From: Eggerthella sp. YY7918
GTDB taxonomy: Bacteria > Actinomycetota > Coriobacteriia > Coriobacteriales > Eggerthellaceae
Reading direction: 5' to 3'
Assembly: GCF_000270285.1 (NCBI RefSeq)
Contig: NC_015738.1
Location: forward strand, 2,976,001-3,040,000
Length of the DNA stretch: 64,000 nt
Below, piece after piece: positions 33,773 to 41,949 of this stretch. The first letter of the stretch is position 1. Each line of letters starts with the position of its first letter. A program made the position numbers and the translations under genes. The notes under the pieces are model-generated. The model was not told the origin of the DNA and made no database searches. It saw only the letters and a list, made by a program, of their open reading frames with translations.

Positions 33773-35683
33773 TTACTTCCCTTCCTTGGTCTCGTCGTCG
33801 TCAACCACTTCGTAATCGGCTTCGATAGTGTCGTCAGCCGGCGTCGATTCAGCGGTTGCAGCCTGAGAAGCGGCATCCGGACCCTGCGTGGAGTACACGA
33901 CCTCGGCCAACTTATAACCCGCCTGCTGCATCTTCTCGGTCGCAGCCTTGATGGCGTCCATATCGGTGCCCTCAAGAGCGCTCTTGGCTTCGGCGATAGC
34001 TTCCTCAGCCTGCGTCTTCACATCGGCCGGAGCCTTGTCGCCCACCTCGGCAAGCGTCTGCTCGGTCGCATTCACCAACGCATCGGCATTGTTGCGAATT
34101 TCAATTTCTTCCTTGCGACGCGCGTCTTCCTCGGCGTGCTGCTCGGCATCCTTCACCATGCGCTCGACTTCGTCGTCATTGAGCGCCGTAGAGCCGGAAA
34201 TGGTGATCTGCTGCTGCTTGCCGGTGCCCAGATCCTTCGCCGATACGTTCACGATGCCATTGGCGTCGATGTCGAACGTAACTTCGATTTGCGGCACGCC
34301 ACGACGCGCAGCCGGAATGCCGGAGAGCTGGAACTTGCCGAGCGTCTTGTTGTCCGCCGCCATCTGGCGCTCGCCCTGCAGCACGTGCACCTCGACCGAC
34401 GTCTGGTTATCGGCAGCCGTGGAGTAAATCTCCGTCTTGCGCGTGGGGATGGTGGTGTTGCGGTCAATCATCTTAGTCATAACGCCACCCATGGTCTCAA
34501 CGCCCAGCGACAGCGGCGTCACGTCGAGCAGCAGAATGCCCTCGACATCGCCCGCCAACACGCCGCCCTGAACAGCTGCGCCCATAGCCACAACCTCGTC
34601 GGGGTTCACCGACATGTTCGGGTCCTTGCCGGTCAGCTTCTTCACGAGGTCCTGTACGGCGGGCATACGGGTGGAGCCACCCACGAGGATAACTTCGTCG
34701 ATATCGCCCGTCTTGAGGCCTGCGTCTTTCAGCGCCTGCTCAACAGGCTTCTTCACGCGGTCGAGCAGATCCTTCGTGATGCGCTCGAACTCGGCGCGCG
34801 TCAACGTGTAGTCGAGGTGCTTCGGGCCGGAAGCGTCAGCCGTGATGAACGGCAGGTTGATGTTGGCCTGCGTGGTGGAAGAAAGCTCCATTTTTGCCTT
34901 TTCGGCCGCTTCCTTCAAACGCTGCAGAGCCATCTTGTCCTGACGCAGATCGATGCCGTTGTCGTTCTGGAATTTGTCGGCCAGCCAGTCGATGATGCGC
35001 TGATCCCAGTCGTCACCGCCCAGGTGGTTGTCGCCTGCGGTGGAGGCAACCTCAAACACGCCGTCGCCAAGCTCCAGAATGGACACGTCGAAGGTGCCGC
35101 CGCCCAGGTCGAACACGAGGATTTTCTGATCCTTGTTCGTCTTGTCCAAGCCGTAAGCAAGCGCTGCCGCCGTAGGCTCGTTGATAATGCGCAGCACCTC
35201 AAGACCTGCGATCTTGCCAGCGTCTTTGGTAGCCTGACGTTGCGAGTCGTTGAAGTATGCCGGAACCGTAATGACAGCCTGCGTCACCGGGCTACCCAGC
35301 TGCTTTTCGGCATCGTTCTTCAGCTTCTGCAACACCATGGCCGAAATTTCCTCGGGAGTGTAGTCCTTGCCGTCGATGTCGACAACCGCGCGGCCGTCCT
35401 TGCCCTTCTTCAGCTTGTAGCTGACAGTTTTGCGCTCTTCCGGCGTCTCGTCATAGGAGCGGCCGATGAAGCGCTTGACGGACGACACGGTGTTCTCGGG
35501 ATTGGTGACCGCCTGGTTCTTTGCAGCCTTGCCCACCACGCGCTCGCCGTCCTTGCGGAAACCTTCGACGGAAGGCGTGGTGCGATCGCCCTCGGCGTTT
35601 ACGAGAATTTCAGGCTCGGAACCCTCCATGACAGCCATGGCGGAATTCGTCGTACCCAAGTCGATGCCCAGAATCTTGCCCAT
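33773..35683 (-). CDS. dnaK: Chaperone DnaK (Hsp70)
   Basis: A 636-residue Hsp70. The nucleotide-binding domain opens [14 protein letters not shown]-like with phosphate loops [10 protein letters not shown] near 172 and VGGSTRMP near 315. The substrate domain and helical lid follow, and the C-terminus is acidic, ending in [12 protein letters not shown]. It is the first gene of dnaK-grpE-dnaJ-hspR-clpB. GAGAGGAAC precedes the ATG. The promoter at 35763-35791 and overlapping CTTG/CAAG repeats imply HspR control. Confidence 0.98.
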   Translation of the reverse strand: MGKILGIDLGTTNSAMAVMEGSEPEILVNAEGDRTTPSVEGFRKDGERVVGKAAKNQAVTNPENTVSSVKRFIGRSYDETPEERKTVSYKLKKGKDGRAVVDIDGKDYTPEEISAMVLQKLKNDAEKQLGSPVTQAVITVPAYFNDSQRQATKDAGKIAGLEVLRIINEPTAAALAYGLDKTNKDQKILVFDLGGGTFDVSILELGDGVFEVASTAGDNHLGGDDWDQRIIDWLADKFQNDNGIDLRQDKMALQRLKEAAEKAKMELSSTTQANINLPFITADASGPKHLDYTLTRAEFERITKDLLDRVKKPVEQALKDAGLKTGDIDEVILVGGSTRMPAVQDLVKKLTGKDPNMSVNPDEVVAMGAAVQGGVLAGDVEGILLLDVTPLSLGVETMGGVMTKMIDRNTTIPTRKTEIYSTAADNQTSVEVHVLQGERQMAADNKTLGKFQLSGIPAARRGVPQIEVTFDIDANGIVNVSAKDLGTGKQQQITISGSTALNDDEVERMVKDAEQHAEEDARRKEEIEIRNNADALVNATEQTLAEVGDKAPADVKTQAEEAIAEAKSALEGTDMDAIKAATEKMQQAGYKLAEVVYSTQGPDAASQAATAESTPADDTIEADYEVVDDDETKEGK

Positions 35684-35762
35684 TATCTGTTCCTCTCTTT
35701 CGGAGTTAGTACCTCGTTCGGTGCGTCACGGTATGGCGCGCACGTTTATTTCGCTGTTTTGG

Positions 35763-35804
35763 AATATATAATCTAAGTGTCTTGTTGTCAAGTTAGTTAC
35801 CAAG
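35763..35804 (-). promoter_or_regulatory. dnaK promoter with CTTG/CAAG repeats (HspR-type operator)
   Basis: On the minus strand TTGACA (35791-35786), a 17-base spacer and TATATT (35768-35763) form a near-consensus promoter about 70 bases before dnaK. Over the -35 lies CTTGTTGTCAAG (35781-35792), and another CAAG is at 35801-35804. These repeats resemble the CTTGAGT/ACTCAAG arms of the HspR element HAIR, though the spacing is not the classic seven bases. Confidence 0.6.
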
Positions 35805-35930
35805 TTGTTATATAAGTATCTTTAACGAGCACAACTATACCCACGCGCTCACCGCCTCACCCACAACAAAGCGACTGTTACGCGCTGTCCACACGATTGT
35901 TTTCGAGATGCAAGCTTCGTCTAAACGCAC

Positions 35931-35966
35931 GAAGGCCCCGGTTCCACAAAGGGAGCCGGGGCCTTC
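35931..35966 (-). terminator. Terminator hairpin after the ferredoxin gene
   Basis: GAAGGCCCCGG pairs with CCGGGGCCTTC about 20 bases beyond the ferredoxin stop. The T tract is poor, so termination may be partial. The gap up to the dnaK promoter shows nothing else. Confidence 0.55.
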
Positions 35967-35985
35967 GAACTATATATGATGCTGG

Positions 35986-36174
35986 TTAGTCTTCCACGAC
36001 CTCGGGGATCGCGCCCATGGGGCATTCCTCGACGCAATCGCCACAAGCGATGCAGGCATCCTCGTTCACAACTTCTGCGACGCCGCCAACAACCTCAAGA
36101 ACTTCCTGGGGGCACGCATCAACGCAGATACCACAACCGATGCACTCATCGGCTTCGATAACCGGATGGGACAT
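35986..36174 (-). CDS. Ferredoxin with two [4Fe-4S] clusters
   Basis: A 62-residue clostridial-type ferredoxin. Two Cys motifs are complete: CIGCGICVDACP near residue 11 and CIACGDCVEECP near 41. It carries low-potential electrons in the cytoplasm, for example to or from hydrogenase or pyruvate:ferredoxin oxidoreductase. The start is ATG 36174 after AAGGAG. It is a single-gene unit. Hydrogenase maturation genes lie just upstream, but no direct link is shown. Confidence 0.95.
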   Translation of the reverse strand: MSHPVIEADECIGCGICVDACPQEVLEVVGGVAEVVNEDACIACGDCVEECPMGAIPEVVED

Positions 36175-36347
36175 AGCTAACTCCTTCTCATCAAAAGTCC
36201 CGACGAAAAACGCGTCGGTCAATTTTCCTCAAAAACGGTATGCCCGCAAGATACCATTGTTCCCCATAATTGCAACAAGAAACGGCGAATTTCTCAGGAT
36301 GCGGCAAAAATAGGCTTGTGTTCTGCCCTGTTCGTTCGTCGCGTCCG

Positions 36348-37370
36348 CTAACAAATGCGCGGCAGCTGCTCTCCCACCAGCATATCGAGAATGCGCGTGC
36401 CGCCGAATCCCGTACGCAAAAATACCTTGGGACCGCGCTCGGGCTGGGCCGCGCTCACCTCTCCGATAATCGCCGCATCGGTGCCATAGCAATTCGCCCG
36501 CATGGCCGCAAGCGCCGCTTCGGCTTCGTCGGCTGCAACAACGCACACCATCTTGCCCTCGTTTGCCACCTGCAGCACGTCGTAGCCCAACATGTCGCAC
36601 GCGCCCTGCACAGCAGGCTTCACCGGAATGGCTTCTTCTTCGATAGCGATATCGGTGTTTGACTGCGCGGCCAGTTCGTTGAGCGTGGAGGCAAGGCCAC
36701 CGCGCGTAGGATCGCGGAAGCAGCGTGTATGCGGAGCCGCTGCCAACACCTCGGCAATGAGGTGATTGAGCGGCGCGGCGTCGCTTTCGAGGTCCGCCGA
36801 GAACGACAGCGACTCACGGCAGCTCATAATGGTGATGCCGTGATCGCCCAATGTACCGGTGACGAGCACCTTGTCGCCCGGCTTGATTTGCGCACCGCCC
36901 AGGTTTACACCTTCGGCAAGCGTACCAATGCCCGACGTATTGATGAACACGCCGTCACCATGACCACGGTTCACCACCTTAGTGTCGCCCGTGACCAGTT
37001 TGACACCCGCCTCGCGCGCGCATTCGGCCATCGAGGCGCAGATACGTTTGAGATCGTCGACGGGATAACCCTCTTCCAAAATGAATCCCACGCTCAAGTA
37101 TCGCGGCGTGGCGCCGCTCGTCGCCACATCGTTCACCGTTCCGCACACGGCCAAACGACCGATGTCTCCGCCTGGAAAAAAATGCGGCGTCACCACAAAG
37201 CTGTCGGTGGAAAACGCCAGTCGCTCACCCGGCGTGAGCGTCGGTAGCACCGCCGCGTCATCGCCCCGCAACAGTTCGTCGCCCGCATAGGCGGCGAAAA
37301 ACACCTCGTCGATGATGCGTTTCATCATGGTGCCACCACTACCGTGTCCCAACATGACCGTCGTATCCAT
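36348..37370 (-). CDS. hypE: Hydrogenase maturation protein HypE
   Basis: A 340-residue AIR-synthase-type ATPase. It begins MLGHGSGGTMMKRIIDEVF and contains RGDDAAVL and GDTKVV nucleotide loops. It ends LPRIC, with the invariant C-terminal cysteine that is carbamoylated by HypF and dehydrated to thiocyanate to supply CN ligands for [NiFe]-hydrogenase. Start ATG 37370 after GAGGAG. The longer frame to 37451 reads through parS site 4 (which translates as FHVKH) and is not coding. It follows nikR in the same direction, tying it to nickel supply. HypF, C and D are not in the window. Confidence 0.96.
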   Translation of the reverse strand: MDTTVMLGHGSGGTMMKRIIDEVFFAAYAGDELLRGDDAAVLPTLTPGERLAFSTDSFVVTPHFFPGGDIGRLAVCGTVNDVATSGATPRYLSVGFILEEGYPVDDLKRICASMAECAREAGVKLVTGDTKVVNRGHGDGVFINTSGIGTLAEGVNLGGAQIKPGDKVLVTGTLGDHGITIMSCRESLSFSADLESDAAPLNHLIAEVLAAAPHTRCFRDPTRGGLASTLNELAAQSNTDIAIEEEAIPVKPAVQGACDMLGYDVLQVANEGKMVCVVAADEAEAALAAMRANCYGTDAAIIGEVSAAQPERGPKVFLRTGFGGTRILDMLVGEQLPRIC

Positions 37371-37419
37371 ACGTCTCCTCAAAGCCTGTCCGTAACCCAC
37401 AGTTTTACTCTGATCCGAA

Positions 37420-37435
37420 TGTTTCACGTGAAACA
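37420..37435. promoter_or_regulatory. parS: parS site 4
   Basis: TGTTTCACGTGAAACA, in the gap between nikR and hypE. Confidence 0.93.
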
Positions 37436-37494
37436 TTTTGTAGAAGCCCACCGCGTCGTCCCATCACGCCGGTCGACAGGTCGGGGACTTCGTT

Positions 37495-37917
37495 CTATAT
37501 AAACTGCCCGGTTGTCGTAACCACCAAGCGGCCGTTCTTGACCCCTTTTGTTCCCAAAATGAGGTTCGCAATATCCTGCACAAGCTCCGTTTCTCCCCGC
37601 AGCACGATGACTTCCAAGCAGGCATGCGCGTCAAGATGCACGTGCATAGACGAAACGATGGATTGATAGTAGTCGTGCTGAATGGCGTGCAGTTTCTCTT
37701 GCAGGTCGTTCGCATGATGGTCAAACACGATGGTGAGCGTGCCCACCACCTCGGCTCCGGGCGTGGTGCATTCATCCTCTACGAGCGCATCACGCACCAG
37801 GTCGCGCACCACTTCGCTACGATTTTTCGCAAGGCCTCGCCGCGCTACCAGCCGATCGAATCGTACGAGCAGCTCCTCCGGCATAGCGACCGAAAAGCGC
37901 ATCAGGTCGTTGCTCAT
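37495..37917 (-). CDS. nikR: Nickel-responsive regulator NikR
   Basis: A 140-residue ribbon-helix-helix regulator. The N-terminal DNA-binding part (residues 5-48: RFSVAMPEELLVRFDRLV, then NRSEVVRDLVRDAL) joins an ACT-like domain holding the Ni ligands H81, H92, H94 and C100 in HVHLDAHAC, equivalent to H76, H87, H89 and C95 of the E. coli protein. With nickel bound it represses nickel import. It sits between an 84-residue unknown gene (nine-base gap) and hypE, so the operon senses nickel and uses it for hydrogenase. Confidence 0.95.
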   Translation of the reverse strand: MSNDLMRFSVAMPEELLVRFDRLVARRGLAKNRSEVVRDLVRDALVEDECTTPGAEVVGTLTIVFDHHANDLQEKLHAIQHDYYQSIVSSMHVHLDAHACLEVIVLRGETELVQDIANLILGTKGVKNGRLVVTTTGQFI

Positions 37918-37926
37918 CGGTTCCGC

Positions 37927-38181
37927 CTAGACGAGGTTAACGGTAACGTTGCTTGAGACTTCCGCGTCGTCCTCAAGCGCGTCTTTCGCCTCGTCAAGCA
38001 TGGCGCGCACATCGTCGAGCAGCGCCTGTGCCGCATGCATTTTCTCGGACACGGTTGCGAATCCGGCATCGCCTGCCATATGCCCCAGCGTGTGCGCCCA
38101 GCGACGCTCCAGTTTCACATGATCGTCAATCTGCTCAATCATCTGCTCGAATTGACCGGTGTTAACTCCGTTTGTGCACAT
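37927..38181 (-). CDS. Small hypothetical protein upstream of nikR
   Basis: An 84-residue, mostly helical acidic protein with no recognised domain. It has His and Met residues in its middle (HTLGHMAGDAGF, KMHAAQ) and begins MCTNGVN, which could allow metal contact. The tail is acidic (DALEDDAEV). GAGGAGG precedes the ATG. As first gene of the nikR-hypE unit it may be a nickel-handling or hydrogenase accessory protein, but this rests on position only. Confidence 0.6.
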   Translation of the reverse strand: MCTNGVNTGQFEQMIEQIDDHVKLERRWAHTLGHMAGDAGFATVSEKMHAAQALLDDVRAMLDEAKDALEDDAEVSSNVTVNLV

Positions 38182-38243
38182 AGGGTGCCTCCTCTATTCA
38201 TGCGGCCACCGTTCTTGCGAACGAATTCAACCTTTAATGCGAG

Positions 38244-38278
38244 CGATCATAACCGCCCGTTTGTTGCTATTATGATCG
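38244..38278. promoter_or_regulatory. Inverted repeat CGATCATAA / TTATGATCG in a divergent promoter region
   Basis: Two perfect 9-base arms separated by 17 bases, between the divergent genes at 38181 (minus) and 38315 (plus). The long spacing resembles NikR operators, which bind two separated half-sites, but the half-site orientation is opposite to the E. coli GTATGA-N16-TCATAC. NikR or another dimeric regulator may bind here. Confidence 0.45.
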
Positions 38279-38314
38279 TTATACGGCGAACAAACCCCAA
38301 CCGCAAGGGATCGT

Positions 38315-38776
38315 GTGAAAAAATCTGCGAATGGTAACATGTACGAGATCGCGCTCGATGAGGCGTGGGAATTGTTCAGTGCGCAGCTTGATGGCGCGCG
38401 CTCGGCACTCGTATGCGTTGTGAGCACACATTCCCTCGACGAGCGAAGCCGCACAGCTCTCAACAAGTCTGCCGAAGCGCTCGGATACGGCAAGGAAGGC
38501 TGTACATTTGCGACCGTTGAAGACCTTGATGGACCGGCGCTCTTTCTCATGCTGGAAGGACTCGATCCCTTGTGTCTTGTCGCCACTGACCAAGCGGCTG
38601 TCGCCGCGCTGCAAAGCGCGTATCGTCGCGACATCCCCTTAAACGAAGCGGGCCGTGTGCTCGGCCGCACGGTAGTCACCTTCACTTCGTTTTCGAAGAT
38701 GCTCGACGATGGACAAGACAAGCAGATCGCCTGGGCGCTGCTGAAACGTCTCCCCCGGCTTGGCGCAACCTCATAG
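38315..38776 (+). CDS. Hypothetical protein
   Basis: A 153-residue cytoplasmic protein that I cannot assign to a family. The middle reads as an alternating alpha/beta fold (ALVCVVSTHSLDERSR, FATVEDLDGPALFLMLEGLD, CLVATDQAAVAAL). The start is GTG 38315 with AAGGGA upstream; ATG 38339 is an alternative without a ribosome site. It is divergent from the nikR operon and shares the inverted repeat at 38244-38278, so nickel control is possible. parS site 5 lies 18 bases beyond its stop. Confidence 0.6.
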   Translation: MKKSANGNMYEIALDEAWELFSAQLDGARSALVCVVSTHSLDERSRTALNKSAEALGYGKEGCTFATVEDLDGPALFLMLEGLDPLCLVATDQAAVAALQSAYRRDIPLNEAGRVLGRTVVTFTSFSKMLDDGQDKQIAWALLKRLPRLGATS

Positions 38777-38793
38777 AAACACGAGCCCCCGAA

Positions 38794-38809
38794 TGTTTCA
38801 CGTGAAACA
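38794..38809. promoter_or_regulatory. parS: parS site 5
   Basis: TGTTTCACGTGAAACA, 1.4 kb from site 4. Confidence 0.93.
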
Positions 38810-38939
38810 TTTCCATCGGCTTAACGTTTGAGCGCAAGCCCGCATGATCAATTCGATCAAAAGGTGCAGCGCCCTGTTCACAAGACGCTACACCCGAGGA
38901 GGGATATTTACCTGTCCTGAAAAGGGCGAGGAAGCAAAG

Positions 38940-40550
38940 CTACCTGCCCAAGTATTCCTTGGCATGCTTGGCGGCAAGGCGTCCGGAATTGATGGCGAAG
39001 CCTGCTCCGGTTCCCGGGCAGATCAACACGTCGTACGAGTCTCCGAACAGTCCGCCTGCATCCTTACCCCCGGCATACAGACCCGGAATCACCTCGCCCG
39101 CTTCGGTCTTCACCTCGAAATCGGGCGAAATGAACAGGCCGCCGTCGGTGCAGTAGTACCCGCAAGAGATCTGCGCCACGTAGTAGGGAGGATCCATCCG
39201 ACGCAGGTTTTCGGGCTTCTTGCCAAACAGGGCGTCGACGCCCGCATCGCAGCTAGCGTTGTACTCGCGCAACGTCGTTTCCAGCTTGTCGGCATCAAGA
39301 CCGAAGGCCTCGGCAGCTTCGGCCAAGGATTCCACCTTGAGCACGTCAGGAAGCGCATCGAACTGCTTGCGTGCTTCGGGAATGGGCGTCCCCACCGTCT
39401 TCCAGGTGAATACGTCCACATACGGGCCGTTCTCCTCGAAATACGTCAGATCGGCATCGGAAATAATGGTGTATGTTCTCTGCTGGCGTGCCTGCGCGAT
39501 GCCTGCAGCGGCGAAGTTGTCGATCCATAGATCTTCCGGGCAGAAACGCTCGGCGTTCTCGTTCACCCACAGCGTCGGCTGCACGGCCGCCGCATAGCCG
39601 TCCGAGGTCCATCCGCAGCCTTCGACCACCGGGCCACACCACTGCACGGTGCCGGGGAATGGCGCGAAGGATCCTCCTGCGTCTAACGCCATCTTAAAGC
39701 CATCGCCGTTGCGCGGCTCGGCACCAAGCGAGAATATCTTCTCGTTCTGCACGATTTCGCTCAGTTCGCGCAGCAGGGACTCGTTCGTGGAGTACCCGCC
39801 GGTAGCAATGATGACCACGGGCGCATCGATCTGCAAGACGGACTTGTCGTTGCGTTCGGCCAGCAACCCGGCCACTTTGCCGTCCTCCATGATGAGCTTG
39901 CGCCCCCAGGTTTCGAAATAGGACTGGACGCCGGCGGCATCGGCCGCTTCTCCCAGATGGTCCATGAACACCTGCCCGGGAAGATCGCCTTCTTGATCTT
40001 CCGAGTGGTCGAATATGTGCACGTACGACGTGGATGTAGGCGTCTTCGCCGCGACGGAAAACTTGGCCCCGTGAGCTTCGCACCAGTCGATAGTCTCGCC
40101 CGATTCGTTGTAGAAGTTCATGTACAGCTGATGGTTGGGCACCCAATGATGGTAGTTCATACAGTCGGCGACCACAGTCTCGACATCGGGGTCGTAGTCG
40201 AACTGAGCGGTGTAGGATGTTTTCACGCCCGACATCCCCTCGGTGTTCACGAACGACCCACCGTAGCGTTTGCCCGGGTCTACCACGATGACGCTCATGC
40301 CCAGTTCCGCGGCTTCGATGGCGGCCGCCGTGCCGGTTCCGCCGGCTCCGACCACGCACACGTCGGCCGAAACGGTCTCGGATGGCTCGGCCAGTTCGCC
40401 AATCGCCCAAAGCGAATCGGTTTCGCCCGGATCGGCCGAGGTCGACGTCTTGTCGGTTCCCGACGAACAGCCCACGAGTCCTGCGAGCGCAGCACCCGCG
40501 CCGAGAATCCCGGCACCCTGCAAAAACGACCTGCGAGAAATCTCTGCCAT
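38940..40550 (-). CDS. Secreted FAD-dependent respiratory reductase 2, Tat lipoprotein
   Basis: A 536-residue FAD_binding_2 flavoprotein. It has the twin-arginine signal SRRSFLQGAG and lipobox LVGC, then an FAD fold beginning VCVVGAGGTGTAAAIEAAE. Downstream blocks include GGSFVNTEGMSG and the C-terminal GLYAGGKDAGGLFGDSYDVL and GTGAGFAINSGRLAA. It lacks heme and FMN-binding domains. It shares only the general architecture with reductase 1, so the substrate probably differs. It is transcribed divergently from the LysR gene at 40739, its likely controller. Confidence 0.9.
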   Translation of the reverse strand: MAEISRRSFLQGAGILGAGAALAGLVGCSSGTDKTSTSADPGETDSLWAIGELAEPSETVSADVCVVGAGGTGTAAAIEAAELGMSVIVVDPGKRYGGSFVNTEGMSGVKTSYTAQFDYDPDVETVVADCMNYHHWVPNHQLYMNFYNESGETIDWCEAHGAKFSVAAKTPTSTSYVHIFDHSEDQEGDLPGQVFMDHLGEAADAAGVQSYFETWGRKLIMEDGKVAGLLAERNDKSVLQIDAPVVIIATGGYSTNESLLRELSEIVQNEKIFSLGAEPRNGDGFKMALDAGGSFAPFPGTVQWCGPVVEGCGWTSDGYAAAVQPTLWVNENAERFCPEDLWIDNFAAAGIAQARQQRTYTIISDADLTYFEENGPYVDVFTWKTVGTPIPEARKQFDALPDVLKVESLAEAAEAFGLDADKLETTLREYNASCDAGVDALFGKKPENLRRMDPPYYVAQISCGYYCTDGGLFISPDFEVKTEAGEVIPGLYAGGKDAGGLFGDSYDVLICPGTGAGFAINSGRLAAKHAKEYLGR

Positions 40551-40738
40551 GATGCATCCCTTCCCTCGATTGTTTGAGATCTCCTCTTTCTCCTATTGTG
40601 ACCCCTACCGCTTACGCTCTCGCTCGCGAATCGTGTCACGAACAGTTGCCGCAGGAAACCGATTGTTCCGAATTCAGGAGGCGTGTTTAACCAAAATGTG
40701 AGATGCTTGGAGCATGTACAGCGACAAGGAGGGACGCT

Positions 40739-41656
40739 ATGCATACAGAACAGCTCCGGTATTTTATTCTGGCCTATGAACGCAAAAGCTATTCCCAGGC
40801 CGGCAGGGAGATTCCACTCACACCGAAAGGAGTGGCAAAGGCTGTTCACTCGCTCGAGAACGAACTCGGAGCCACACTGTTCGAAGCGGGTCCGCGCGGC
40901 ATGCTCAACCCCACCGCACAAGCAGATCGTCTCTATGTGTACGCAGTGAACGTGCTGAAGCGTTACGATCAACTTGAAAAGGATCTGATCCAAATTGGGC
41001 GCGCACACAAAGAAACGGTGAAGGTGGGCTTGGCAAATGGAGCGCTCGGTCTTTTAGGCTACTCGTTCTGGGAGCGCTTCGAAAAGCGTGAGCCGTACCT
41101 ATCTTGCGAGCTCGAGGAGGTGCCGGACCTCATCGTGGACGAGCGTTTGGAATCGGGATTCTACGATGTGGCATTCACAACAGCGCCGTATTCACCCGCA
41201 TTTGAAACAGTCGAACTGTATCGTACGCCCTTGTCCATGTGGGTGAACCAATCGGACCCGCTCAGCAAAAAACCGCTCGTAGCCATTGAGGATCTTGAGG
41301 ATCACGTACTGGCCACACCAGGCCAAGGATACAAGGCGTACGAACGCATCAGGGCACTCTGCGTTGAACGAGATGTGACTCCAAGAAAGATGTTCAACTC
41401 AAGCCAGATGTACTGGATATTCGAGTTCGTTCGCCAAGGGCAAGGAATCGGCACTAACGTGGGACCGCTCGTAGGAGAACCGTTGTTCTCGGATCCGTCG
41501 GTGGTCAGCTTGCCCTTTGAAGACTTCACCCTGCGCGTAGGTGTGTCGTGGAAACAAGGCAAGCTGCTGCGCACTTGCGAACGAAAGCTCATCGATTATG
41601 CCTGCAGCAACGTGAGTGTTGCCGGCATCAGTGCGCGCCCTATCACGAGCGCATGA
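40739..41656 (+). CDS. LysR-family transcriptional regulator
   Basis: A 305-residue LTTR. The N-terminal helix-turn-helix (TEQLRYFILAYERKSYSQAG, then TPKGVAKAVHSLENELGATL) is followed by a substrate-binding domain (about 90-300) that would recognise a small coinducer. ATG 40739 follows AAGGAGGG; the upstream start at 40703 is not supported. It is divergent from reductase 2 with 188 bases between, the classic arrangement for LTTR control of the neighbour in response to its substrate. I see no obvious strong T-N11-A repeat in that gap. Confidence 0.93.
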   Translation: MHTEQLRYFILAYERKSYSQAGREIPLTPKGVAKAVHSLENELGATLFEAGPRGMLNPTAQADRLYVYAVNVLKRYDQLEKDLIQIGRAHKETVKVGLANGALGLLGYSFWERFEKREPYLSCELEEVPDLIVDERLESGFYDVAFTTAPYSPAFETVELYRTPLSMWVNQSDPLSKKPLVAIEDLEDHVLATPGQGYKAYERIRALCVERDVTPRKMFNSSQMYWIFEFVRQGQGIGTNVGPLVGEPLFSDPSVVSLPFEDFTLRVGVSWKQGKLLRTCERKLIDYACSNVSVAGISARPITSA

Positions 41657-41776
41657 CGAAACGCGATCCAAGCAGCAGGCAGGCGTGGCTCGCATAGCGA
41701 CAAACTCGACCATGATGTCTGCATCCGCAAGCCTGATCGATTAGCCATACATACACCTTTGCAGAAAAAGTGCGAC

Positions 41777-41808
41777 ACCCGAATGTTTCACATGAAACAT
41801 TCGGGTGC
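41777..41808. promoter_or_regulatory. parS: parS-like site 6 within a longer palindrome
   Basis: The 16-base core at 41784-41799 is TGTTTCACATGAAACA, one change from the other five sites. It sits in a 15-2-15 perfect palindrome with arms CACCCGAATGTTTCA and TGAAACATTCGGGTG. It could be a slightly degenerate parS, or a hairpin using parS-like sequence. The rest of the 41657-41949 gap holds only a weak hairpin near 41905. Confidence 0.7.
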
Positions 41809-41949
41809 TCTCATGAAAAACAGCGGGATGCGTTTCTGGTTTGCGGAGCCAAGGCTTCATCTTGCTGCTCGGCAAGAATCCCTAGGCAGGTCGGCCGCAC
41901 TTGTCAGCAAGGGCGGAACCCTTGCCCTGCCGTTACGCTGCAACTGAAG

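Noticed and set aside
33746-35776. 676-residue plus-strand open frame opposite dnaK
   Set aside because: Shadow of the dnaK coding strand; low-complexity His/Arg/Val/Leu translation without a family match.
37371-37451. HypE extended upstream through FHVKH
   Set aside because: That peptide is simply the translation of parS; ATG 37370 has a good ribosome site and family-typical N-terminus.
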